Assembly (NCBI GenBank): GCA_920105805.1 | Contig: CAKKTI010000376.1 | Location: forward strand, 1-21,703 | Source of the DNA: Condylostoma magnum | Taxonomy: Eukaryota; Ciliophora; Heterotrichea; Heterotrichida; Condylostomatidae | Reading direction: 5' to 3' | Length of the DNA: 21,703 bases | Notes under the pieces: generated by a model | Told to the model about the DNA's origin: nothing | Database searches by the model: none | What the model saw: only the letters and a program-made list of their open reading frames with translations | Shown here: in pieces, positions 1 through 8,788 of the stretch | Position numbering within the stretch: the first letter of the stretch is position 1 | Layout of the letters: each line of letters begins with the position of its first letter | Made by a program: the position numbers and the translations under genes

Positions 1-2
1 GT

Positions 3-395
3 GAAATTAACCTGGAAAATTGCAAGATTATAATGGAGATTTTTAACAAGAAATTTTAGGCCAAAGCAGTTAAAAATTACGGAAAATGTATTATATTTGA
101 TCATACAGAAACAATAGGAATACGCTCAACATTGAAAACCTTATCAAATTTATTCAAAAAACACTAGCTTTAAATCAACCTTTTATTCGAGACAAATTTA
201 TACAAAGTTTATGCCAAATTAGAAAACCTTACAAAATATTCTCAATTAAGACAGGAGCTCAAACTCCAAGTCAATTCGACTCAAAATATAACAGTCAAAA
301 CTAAAATAACACTAACAAAGCTACAACAGCAGCAACCATTTAAGCATTTATTTACCTATGCAAGCAATATTGACCTAGTTACTTTATGCTCATAA
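3..395 (+). CDS. C-terminal part of an unrecognised protein
   Basis: The frame runs in from the left edge, and codon 1 of the window frame is at position 3. About 130 residues are visible before TAA at 393-395. The region has mixed hydrophobic and charged helical composition, for example KCIIFDHTETIGIRSTLKTL and a Gln run near the end (TKLQQQQPFKHLF), and ends NIDLVTLCS. I do not recognise the family. TAA and TAG are read as Gln earlier in the frame, so TAA 393 is called the stop only because the next Met, at 399, starts a short hydrophobic segment followed by a protease domain. The two ORFs are in the same frame, separated only by TAA and AAA, so this stretch could instead be an N-terminal extension of the protease. 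The frame is well supported by residue composition, but the function is unknown. Confidence 0.45.
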
Positions 396-398
396 AAA

Positions 399-1373
399 AT
401 GTTGTTCTTTATATAATTTTCTTTAGGCTTAGAATTGATAAACTATTAAAACTTATAGCATTACGGCTATGTTACAGTTGGTAAAGAATACTTACCAGTA
501 CTATTTGATACAGGATCATCTCATCTATGAGTAAACTCAGTTTTCTGTAAATCTACTGGATGTTTGAATCACCCTTCCTATGATCCAACTAAATCACAGA
601 CTATAACACTAACAGATCAGTAATTTAATATAAGCTATGGGTCAGGGTCTATTCAGGGGGAATTAATAAAGGAAAATATCGCTTTAGATGGCCTTTAAGC
701 AAGAAATGTTACTGTAGGAATAGTCACTAAAGAAATTGGATCTTCATTTCAATAACTTCCCTTTGCTGGGATTATAGGAATTGGAATACCACAGGATAAT
801 CCTACCTTAATACAGATTCTTAAGTTATAGAAACAAATTGACAAGATGATAATAGGGATTATACTGGGATAAGATGAAAATTAACCTGGGTAGATCTTTT
901 TCGGACAAATTCCACGTGAAATTATGGCAAAAGCTCATTGAATTCCTATTTTTAACTTTGATTACTGGGAAGTAGAAATCAATTAGATTAGTATTGGAGA
1001 TAATTAAACTGATTTTTGTGATTTACTAGTAAAACAGCATGGAAGTTGCATTGGTGTTATCGATACAGGAACATCAGTAATAGGAGTTCCTTCTTTCCTT
1101 TTATACAAATTTATCAATAAAATCAATCTAAAAAAGAACTGTTCAAACATAGATTAACTCCCAATTTTAGTATTTTAGCTACATGGATTTTAAATCTAAC
1201 TTAAACCTGAAGATTACATAATCATTGATAAAAACGAGTGTTAGTTAACCTTTATGAGCTTAGATATACCACCGCCTAGAGGACCTTTAATCGTATTCGG
1301 AGCAACAGTTCTACGCAAGTATTTTACAATATTCAACTTAGAATCACTTGAAATAGGATTCGCATTAGTGTAA
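399..1373 (+). CDS. Pepsin-family (A1) aspartic protease
   Basis: This is a 324-residue aspartic endopeptidase with both lobes. The N-lobe site FDTGSSHLWVNS has catalytic D37, the flap is SYGSGSI with Y80, and the C-lobe site is VIDTGTS with D222. The end, RKYFTIFNLESLEIGFALV, matches the usual pepsin/cathepsin D terminus, which places the stop at TAA 1371-1373. Two TGA codons are read as Trp (residues 44 and 181), and several TAA/TAG as Gln (as in GQDENQPGQIFFGQ). The Met at 399 begins a hydrophobic stretch (MLFFIQFSLGL) that could be a signal peptide, followed almost at once by LINYQNLQHYG, where mature pepsins begin. No normal propeptide of about 40-60 residues is visible, unless the in-frame upstream ORF supplies it. 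Secretory or lysosomal location is expected for the family. Family assignment is secure; the N terminus is uncertain. Confidence 0.92.
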
Positions 1374-1386
1374 ATTTTATATAAAA

Positions 1387-3585
1387 ATGAGTAATTTGCC
1401 AAATTTAAAGAAGGGATAAATCATGAAAATTGCTAATAATTCAGTTTACTACTCATCTAGCCCTACCAGTAGATCAATTTCTTAATCTCCTACAAAACTT
1501 AACGGAAATGATAGAATTTCTGCTTAAAGAATATATGCAACTTTTATGAACAGTGAAATTGAAAGATTTGACTCGGAATTGATTTAAAGGGAGAAGTAAC
1601 TGTTATGTAATAACTCTTCACCTTTGGATGAAATCAATATGTATATAGATCACCTGTAAAATTTAAGTATTTAGTTGAATAATAGGAATAAAGGCCTGGG
1701 TAAGTAGATCATTATGGGATTGATTAAACTGCAAAAGGCTTCTAGGAAATTAGAGTTTATGGTGAGCTAAAATAACAAATAACAAAACGATGTAGTTGTT
1801 ACCTAAGAGAAACATGTTTAGACTTAAACTTCTACTTTAGATGATTTAGACCCTCATGCTAAGTCTGAAATTCAAAGGCTTTTTGATGGGCCTGAGATAC
1901 AACCCCTAGAATAAATTCTACAGAAACTAAAGCACATTGAAAAGGGAAACATTAAAAGGAAATTATTCGATATTTACAAATCTATGAAAAAAATGATAAT
2001 TCATTTACCATAAGGAACAACTTTCCCAGATTTGTAAGGATTCGAACCTGCTTAAGTAACAAACTCGCTGAAATGTTAATTAGAAACTATGCATTAAAAT
2101 ATGACTTCATTAATTGCTTAAAGTGTAACACCGTAAGTTACTAAAGACAATTATTGCTAGACTGAATAAATCTTTATATCAGAGGAAGAAATGAGTTATT
2201 TGAAAGAAAAGCTAAATAAGAAAGAGTAGCAATTGCTAATACTAAAACAGTATTTTAAAACGAATAAAATTGCAATGCCTGGGGAGAAAAGTACTGAAAT
2301 TTAAGAACAAGCTCCTGTATTTCAGTAGAGATATTAAGATTAGCTTGTAGATATGCAATGCAAACTATAATAAGTAATCAATCAGGAGTAGTTGACTTTT
2401 AGGAAGCTTTTAGATCTATAGAAAATACATTAATAAAAGGAATAAGAATATAAAGCAGTTGGTATTGTAAAAACTTCGCTGAAATCTCAGATTAAGTAAA
2501 AACATGAGTTTATTGTTTAACTAGAATAACAATTATAATAATTAGAAGATGATTTAGAAGAGAATAAAATTAATTAAAAGATTTTAGAGGAGAAGCTGTA
2601 AAATATCACAGAAAGTTGAGAGTAATAATTAGGAGGTAAATACGAATTCAAAGAAATTTAAAGAGATTAAATAAAAGAAAAGTACGGAATAGTAAAGAAA
2701 TAATGATAAAAGACTGAATAATACGATGAAAGTGCATTTGAAGAACTGTTATAGGAAACTATTAAAGAATAATCTACTCCATAACCATTTGCAAAGAGAT
2801 ATGCATAAAAATAATAACAAAAGTATGAGGAATAGAAATAAATTTAATAAAAGGCCTAAGTAATTAAACAGTAATAAAACACGAGAAGCAAGTAGATTAC
2901 TAATGCCTAGAAAACACCTCACAATGTATAATAAGTTAATAATAAGTAATAAGACATATAGTAAAAGTAATTAAGAAATAGCGCCTTACAAAATAGCATT
3001 AATATCATGTAACCATAGTCCCCATAACCCTAGATTAAAGAAAACAATTTAATAGACTATACTAAAATTATAAAGATGCTGTAAGATCCGAATCTCAAAA
3101 ACACTAAACTAATAGAACTTCAAAAGATGGTATAAAATAAAGAAAATAACTTCATATAAGAACTACCAGTGCCATAGTAAAGCTTATATAAGTTCATACT
3201 CTAAGCCAAAAGCCTGCTAAAAAAATGATTAAAAAGGAGCAGATATCAATAGAAACCACTTTAATAAATCTAATTTTCAGCCAAAATAAAAAAAAAACAT
3301 TAAATCCAAATTCCTTCGCCAACAAAACAAGAACCAGCTATAAAGCCGTAATAAGTAAGGTCATATACACTTACAGCCCAGCATAAAAGATCACGTTCAC
3401 AAGAGCCCCCTACAGAAAATCATCCGAGACAATTAGCAGTATAACTCGCAAGAATAATGGTAGGCCATGATTCAAGATGTGGCGCAGAGTGCAAACATCT
3501 ACTAAGAGCAATGACTATGAAAGCAAAATTTTACGGAATACTGTACCCCTTAAAACGATTAGATGTAGAAACAAAAGATATTTAA
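1387..3585 (+). CDS. Gln-rich coiled-coil protein with Cys/His-containing C-terminal motif
   Basis: This is a 732-residue ORF from ATG 1387; a second in-frame Met at 1423 would give 720. The middle, roughly residues 240-560, is heptad-like and very rich in Gln, Glu and Lys (for example VQLEQQLQQLEDDLEENK), as expected of a long coiled coil. Most Gln codons are TAA/TAG, and three TGA read as Trp (as in ESWEQQ, KQWQK). The last about 60 residues are different, with a compact motif VGHDSRCGAECKHLLRAM that looks conserved rather than low-complexity. I do not recognise the family. Such proteins in ciliates are often basal-body or axonemal, but nothing here proves it. The stop is taken as TAA 3583-3585, the first of two TAA codons and just before the convergent neighbour. 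It begins 13 bp after the protease stop. Confidence 0.75.
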
Positions 3586-3923
3586 TAACTCTAAATTTCC
3601 TATTTCTTAGCTAAACTAACCTTCTGCTGTAGTCCTTGAAGCATCTGGTCTACATCCATGGAGCCGTACTCTTTTAAAGTATCTTAAACAAATTGATTTA
3701 GCCTGAAATAGTAGCTTTTTCGGAAGTTAGCACCCTGAATCAATTACCCAGACTTATTGACGTCAAACTCTTGATTCTTGCGACCATTGCTCAAATGATC
3801 ATGGAAGGATTTTTACTCGTCAATATGACCTTGCTTTTAAGTAGTTTAGTCAATACAAAGTAAAGCATCCCTGTATGCGGAAAGGAATCTCTTAGCTGAG
3901 AACATTTGATCCTCTGAAAGCAT
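3582..3923 (-). CDS. Small unrecognised protein
   Basis: A 113-residue ORF starts at ATG 3923-3921 with MLSEDQMFSAKRFLSAYRDA. TAA/TAG are read as Gln, and no TGA occurs. It is hydrophilic and helical, with a mid-section FDVNKSGQLIQGANFRKS that faintly recalls an EF-hand loop (D-N-S-Q), but the glutamate position is not convincing. The stop is called at TAA 3584-3582, and TAG 3593-3591 is an alternative. The upstream minus-strand coiled-coil gene ends in the same frame only four codons before this Met (TAA, TAA, AAA, AAT, then ATG). It is therefore either a separate short gene or the C-terminal part of a 529-residue protein. The AT-only spacer favours separate genes. No function can be offered. 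Confidence 0.55.
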
Positions 3924-3932
3924 ATTTTTTTA

Positions 3933-5171
3933 TTAAAATTTTATGTTATTAATAACTAAGTGTCTGGTCAAATCGTTTACATATCTTCCCATTTGGGTTA
4001 AGCTTTGCTACAAATTCTCAACTGTAGCATTGAGAGATTGGTTTTCTTTTAGTAGGTTATCAGCTAGATCTGATTTCTACTGTTTTTCAAAAACTTATTG
4101 TTGCAAAATTCCTACTTCCAATGAAAGGTCTTCAAGGATTTACTTTTCATTTTTTGTTAGTTTTGGTGGAGAGTATTTTTACTGATTTTAAAGTTGATTG
4201 TAAAAGTTGTCTCGCTCTTTTGATACTTTTTATATTTGATTTTGGTTTTTCTGTATTTCGCTGCGGAGTTGTTGGATCATTATTTAGTTTTATTTGAGTT
4301 TTATTTACAGTTCTTATTGCTTGTCTTACTTGTCTTATTAATCATTATCAACTCTTTATTATGTTTGTAGAGATGAAATAGTTTACTCGTTTTTATTTAA
4401 AGCATCTTTTAATATATGGCATTCTTTTTTATACTATCTGTACTTTTGTTTGTATTTTTACAGCCTTTTATACTGAATCTTTATATGGCATAATTTACTG
4501 TACTTAGTTTATAACCCATTGTATAAAACAGTTTACTTATTATACATTTGCTATGTTTCAATTAATTCTTATACTTATGCTTCTAGTTGACTATTACTAC
4601 TCAGTAGCTTCTTATTTTATTCAGATATAACTTTATGGTCTTATCCTAAATCATCCAATAACTATTATAAAGTTTCTGATTTAATTTAATAAGTCATTAG
4701 TTAGTCATTAAGATTTTACCTCTATTGTTTAAACTCCTTCTTCTAAATCTTATACTCAATATACTTTTTGTCATTACTCCCCAATTCCTTAATAACATCA
4801 TCTGTATTAGCCTTAGGTCATTTGCTCTATACAATCATTAAAATACCATTCACTATTTTTGACTCTTACACGCTAAATTTGAATAAGCCTGTAATATCTT
4901 TAAGTTCCTTCATTATAAGCTCTTTATCAAACCTAGGAATACCGTATTTATAGTATTCTAGTTCATCAATTAATTTTGTATATGCCTGTGATTTATCTAG
5001 CACACATTTCCTTAAATTTTCTATCTCTAAAGCAGGATTAGGAGATATTTACAACAGTTTTTAAAACTCTTAGTGATCTTCATGCACAAATTCAGTATAC
5101 TCTTTCATTTCAATCAACTCATTCTTAATTTTCACAAATTCTTCGACTGAAATGCTAATAGTATCTTCCAT
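3933..5171 (-). CDS. Coiled-coil protein
   Basis: A 412-residue ORF from ATG 5171-5169 (MEDTISISVEEFVKIKNELI) to TAA 3935-3933. The first about 110 residues are mixed helical (LRKCVLDKSQAYTKLIDEL). From about residue 130 to the end the protein is a nearly unbroken heptad-rich, Gln/Lys/Glu-rich coiled coil (QQLRSEIQKNQNQIQKVSKE) with a short PPKL interruption. One TGA is read as Trp (QSKWPKAN). The family is not recognised; structural roles at centriole, cilium or membrane traffic are all possible. The start lies only 7 bp from the start of the divergent small Tim gene. The next Met is 22 residues in (MKEYTEF), so the true start could be later. Its stop is in frame with the next ORF downstream (3923). 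Confidence 0.72.
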
Positions 5172-5178
5172 TTTTACA
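5172..5178. promoter_or_regulatory. 7-bp spacer between divergent start codons
   Basis: The sequence ttttaca separates ATG 5171 (minus strand, coiled-coil gene) from ATG 5179 (plus strand, small Tim). Any promoter elements for both genes must therefore overlap the 5' ends of the coding regions, or one gene must use a later start. This is inferred from spacing only; no motif is recognised. Confidence 0.4.
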
Positions 5179-5442
5179 ATGAATACTCAGCAGATTGATC
5201 TAAGCCCACAGAAGATGGCAAAGATAAACTAAATGTTCCTTTAAGAGTAATTTTTATACAGAATTCAAGTAATTTGCATGAGAAAATGCCTTCCAGACTA
5301 CAAAACTAACTCTTTATCAAATGGCGAGAAGAATTGTATTGACAGATGCGTTTCCAAGTACTTTGAAGCTAATGATGTACTCTCAAAATTATTTTCAGAA
5401 GAGAAACTTAGGAACGTAGAAAGAAAATAGCTTTAGAAATAA
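5179..5442 (+). CDS. Small Tim chaperone (Tim8/9/10/13 family)
   Basis: An 87-residue protein with the twin CX3C signature: C33-MRK-C37, 15 residues, then C53-IDR-C57. These cysteines form the two disulfides of the helical hairpin in small Tim proteins. The family forms hexamers in the mitochondrial intermembrane space that escort hydrophobic precursors to the inner and outer membranes. Length and cysteine spacing fit the family, and no presequence is present, as usual for Mia40-imported proteins. I cannot tell which of Tim8, 9, 10 or 13 it is. Three in-frame candidates lie close together at the end (TAG 5428, TAG 5434, TAA 5440); TAA 5440-5442 is chosen, 7 bp before the next ATG. It is first of three same-strand genes. 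Confidence 0.88.
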
Positions 5443-5449
5443 TTTAACT

Positions 5450-5791
5450 ATGACTGATTTATTAGACTAACTTTCCAATACAGGAAATGAAGAGTTTAGG
5501 GAGATTAAGTATAGGAATTATGTGCCAAATGATAAGAAGCTATAGCGCAATGTGATTCCTATGAGCACTTTGGTTGCTGAGACTGAGCTTGAGGTTATGC
5601 GAGAGGTGAAGGAGTGCATTAGAAAGTTTGAGGGCTTAAAAAATGAGCCTATTCCTATTGCTCCTGTTAAAGCTAATTTTGATTTAAAGAGAGATTTAGA
5701 GAAGAAACTGGAAAGATTTGATGGGAGGAATGAGGAAGTTATACAGTTTTTTTTGGATTAAAGAATCGGAGATGTAGGGAAAAATGTATAA
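5450..5791 (+). CDS. CCDC12: CCDC12/Cwf18-type spliceosome protein
   Basis: A 113-residue protein. The N-terminal part contains FREIKYRNYVPNDKKLQRNV, matching the NYxPxD/E-x-L element of CCDC12 (yeast Cwf18). The C-terminal part contains the hallmark FDLKRDLEKKLERFDGRNEE, followed by a helix ending FFLDQRIGDV that aligns with the ELIRERL end of the family. CCDC12 is a small component of activated spliceosomes associated with Prp19-related proteins. It is shorter than the human protein, mainly in the acidic linker. The stop is TAA 5789-5791; an earlier in-frame TAA at 5759-5761 is taken as Gln because the family helix continues through it. Starts 7 bp after the small Tim stop and ends 13 bp before the cullin start. 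Confidence 0.85.
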
Positions 5792-5804
5792 ATTTAGGTA
5801 TAAA

Positions 5805-7391
5805 ATGGAGTTATAAGAAATAATTTAAAATATAGGAGAGGAGGTTAAAGTTAAAGAGATTATTGAAGAGTATGCTAGTATATCAGCCGAGGAAAAACTA
5901 TTGTTTAATGCTTGTGTTGCTGATAATATTCGTAAGCTAAAGCTTAATAAATCTGTGTAATCTAATCTAATAATGAGTACAGCATCAGTTTAACCTACAA
6001 ATCAGTAATTTCCGAGTGTGGAAGGGTGATCTATTTATTAGCTAGCAGAATGAGTTAATAATTTCTACCTGAATTATGATATAAACCAATTAGTTAATTT
6101 TGTAAAAAATAATACATAAGAGCTAAATGTTGAGTTTATATATGAAGCCTTACAATCAGAGGATAGATACGGAATTGAATTAATAATAAGTCTAGGAGTG
6201 TTAACAAATCAAGATCACTTCTATGCTAATTTTCATCAAGCTTTAATTAATTATTTTGAAAAGAAATCTTTGTTTTAATCATTCCAGAAACTAGATCTGT
6301 TTAAAGATACTCTTTTAATAGAATAAACAGGATTATTATTGCATTCTGCTGTTCAGGTAATAAAAAACAAGGTAAATTCATTAGGTAGTCAATAGATTGT
6401 AAAACAAATGCACAAAGAGATAAAATAATAATAGTACTACCCTAACTCTATTAGATATTTAAGCTAAATGACTGGAGATCTTGAAATCTTTATTTAATTC
6501 AATATTTATTAAAGCTTTTTGAGGAATTTGAAGATAGACACAAGAAGTATTGACTTAGAAATATAAAATTAAATGATTTAAACTGGAATTGAAACTAGTA
6601 AAATATAGAGTTTTATAAAGGACTTGCTAATTGATAAAAGGGAGTTTGATAATGCTGAAATATGAATTATATCAGAACGTACTTTTCGTATACTTGCTTA
6701 AATTAATTAAAATCTAGAGGAATATAAATCTATTCAAACTAATCAGTCTATATAGTTATATGAAATATAGCAAAAATATCAAGAAATTTATTTATAGGAG
6801 TTTTAAACTAGAAAGATAGAATGACTGAATTACTTTGTAATTTTTATACAGAGTTAGGTGTAATTATAAATAAACAACAACTTTTATACAGTTAGTTACA
6901 TATAATACTTAATACTATGATAGATAATCGAGTGTAATATAAATACCATAGATCAAATCATGTAAAATACTTAAATACCCTAAGATATTTTCAACTACGA
7001 ATTGCTGAATCTAAACCCTCTGGTAACATAAAACTAAAACAACTTATAACTATCTTCCCAACCAACAAAACAAAGATTCATTAAATACAATCTACCACAT
7101 ACAACCATCTCAGACAGCCAAAACTAATAAGAAAACTCATAAATCGATAAGTAAATCCTGTAACCATTACACAGACTACAAGCAGCAGTAATGAAAATAA
7201 TGAAACAAAACCACGAGATGCACTACTCCGCCCTCCTCTAATCCCTGCAAACCTTTACAAGCCAACTATCCTTTACATTCCCCCTAAACGATGAAATGGT
7301 TTCCAATACAATCAACGAATTACAAAATCGCGACTTATTGTCCAAAATTGACAAGTAACTTCAATACAGAACAATTTTTTACAACAATTAG
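5805..7391 (+). CDS. Cullin (short), with C-terminal neddylation winged helix
   Basis: A 528-residue scaffold of a cullin-RING ubiquitin ligase, recognised mainly from the C-terminal half. The segment TRKIEWLNYFVIF matches the cullin 'RKLTWL' strand, and NNNFYTVSYIQYLILWQII, then TIDQIMQNTQIPQDIF, match the following helices. The end, LQAAVMKIMKQNHEMHYSAL, matches the Nedd8 domain (IVRIMKxRK), with K467 as the expected neddylation lysine and a short terminus IFYNN. Five TGA codons are read as Trp. The region N-terminal to this is weakly similar, and about 200 residues shorter than typical 740-780-residue cullins, so the N-terminal cullin repeats that bind the substrate adaptor are reduced or diverged. 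ATG 5805 is preferred over the in-frame ATG 5784, which would overlap CCDC12. The stop is TAG 7389, followed by TAA. Confidence 0.85.
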
Positions 7392-7399
7392 TAAAATCA

Positions 7400-8512
7400 C
7401 TATCTATTATTTTAAGCTGATGATAAAAGTTTCTGGAACTTCTCAGTACCGACGATTCTAGGATGCTTGAAATTGGGCAATTCATTGATAAAGGTTTCTT
7501 CTACTTTAGCATCATTATTCTTAATAGTGTTTTTCTGAGTCTTACTCAATCCGAGTTCTCTGGCAATATCATCTTGACTCCAGCTTGCTACTTTTTGTTA
7601 AAACTCATCAATCCTCTGAGTAACCAAAGGTAAAAGGGGATCATTTTCATAAGTCATCCTTCCGCTTTTAATTCCTTTTATTGCGCTTTTGAAGGCCTGG
7701 TCTAATATTTCCTTATTACTAACAGTTTTAACTTCCTTTTCTAATGCCTGCATGGCGTCTTGAAGTGCATCATTAAGCAGATTTTTCAGATTATTTTGCT
7801 CAAAATTCTCAGTGGCCTTTAAAATAGCCAAAGTCCTCTCATAAGTATGTTTTTATAAGTTCAGCCTGCTATTTTCTAAATGTTAGTTCAAAAGTTCAGC
7901 CTTAGTGCCCAAATACTCATTATGTAACTTCAAATAATCTACTTAAGCAACCGAGCTTGCCTTGAACTCATACGCTCTATCCTCCTCTAGCTCATACAGT
8001 GAATGAAGACAAGCATCCATATTATACTTCATCCACAAAGTTTTCCAGGGATTAGGAGCCATCATCATGGTAGTTCTCACTAAATAGATTCCTAAAGCAT
8101 ACAGCCACAGCTCAATACCAAACATCATATTCAGCATACAGTACCCAAACGCGTGATTCTGATGGGACCGCATGGCCACAGTGAATCCTAGAAACACGAA
8201 AAAGTAGTTGAACCATTTTCCGAATTCCTCAATTGACTGAAAATGCGGGGATATTGGCTCCGGGCCTATTACTTCCATCATATTACGAGTCAGGTTCTCA
8301 CCGTAAAGGGATAAGGGGTAATCCCTAGTACAGTAAGGATGCTTGTATACTCCCTCCTTTGGAATGAATTCTTAAGCCTTGGTGTTGTACCAGGAGCCTG
8401 AGGACTGGTAGTCCTGGGTTTTCATGTTGTTAAGTAGTTACTTGGTACGGTCGAGGAAGGCGGAGCTGGCAAAGGAACGGGTTCTGAGAGTGCGTGAGGC
8501 GAGGTTTAACAT
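7400..8512 (-). CDS. Mitochondrial inner-membrane protein, probable ATP synthase subunit b-like
   Basis: A 370-residue protein. The N terminus MLNLASRTLRTRSFASSAFL is a classic mitochondrial presequence (Arg/Ser/Ala-rich, no acidic residues). Two hydrophobic segments follow at about residues 100-114 (WFNYFFVFLGFTVAM) and 122-146 (FGYCMLNMMFGIELWLYALG). From about residue 170 onward a long charged helix runs through YLKLHNEYLGTKAELLNQHL and LQKHTYERTLAILK. This layout (presequence, paired membrane helices, long stalk helix) fits the peripheral-stalk subunit b of alveolate F-type ATP synthases, which diverges strongly from the yeast and animal protein. The membrane topology and targeting are seen in sequence; the subunit identity is inference from architecture and remembered ciliate sequences. 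One TGA is read as Trp (SWSQDD). The stop TAG 7402-7400 is followed by TGA. Confidence 0.7.
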
Positions 8513-8518
8513 AATAAT
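8513..8518. promoter_or_regulatory. 6-bp spacer between divergent start codons
   Basis: Only six bases (aataat) separate the minus-strand ATG at 8512 from a plus-strand ATG at 8519. If both ORFs are real, promoters must lie inside the coding sequences. If the plus-strand small ORF is not a gene, the space up to 8788 is instead the upstream region shared with the CSTPP1-like gene. Spacing is seen; promoter function is inferred. Confidence 0.3.
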
Positions 8519-8755
8519 ATGGCTGGTATTTAATTAGAATTTAAGAAAGTAGGGGTTGGGAGCAAGGTTAGGGAGTGTGAAAGGGTTTTGGAGGGCTTGG
8601 AGAAGGTGGGTAGGGAGTTAAGGGTTAGGGATGGGATTTAGGAGTGTTAGGTGTGTAGTATTGGTGTTTTTAGAGGGTAGTTTGCCAGGAATTAGTATTT
8701 GGGGAAATTTCGTATATTAATGTTTGTGATTATGCAAATGCTGTATATTTATTAA
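8519..8755 (+). CDS. Possible small protein with C-terminal hydrophobic segment
   Basis: A 78-residue reading frame from ATG 8519 to TAA 8753-8755. It begins MAGIQLEFKKVGVGSKVREC and has a charged amphipathic helix (ECERVLEGLEKVGRELRVRD), two close cysteines (ECQVC), and a hydrophobic end (RILMFVIMQMLYIY) that might anchor in a membrane. The strand is unusually G-rich (8570-8710). It is not recognised. The continuous charged helix with codon-like pattern argues for coding, but in a code where every triplet can be sense an open frame by itself proves nothing. It could instead be a 5' region of the next gene. Confidence 0.35.
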
Positions 8756-8788
8756 TTAAAACTTATAATTTAAGACATTTTCTGTAAC

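Noticed and set aside
407-431. Possible short intron ending in ttttctttag at the start of the protease
   Set aside because: No 5' splice site upstream gives the phase needed to join the LINYQN frame, and the unspliced frame already encodes a plausible start.
6841-6900. End of the cullin gene near 6856, with a separate gene downstream
   Set aside because: A cluster of TAG/TAA at first suggested termination, but the same frame continues into the winged-helix region and the Nedd8 domain ending at 7391.
8608-8640. Telomere-like GGGTTAGGG sequence
   Set aside because: Only one partial repeat occurs within a generally G-rich strand, with no tandem array and genes on both sides.
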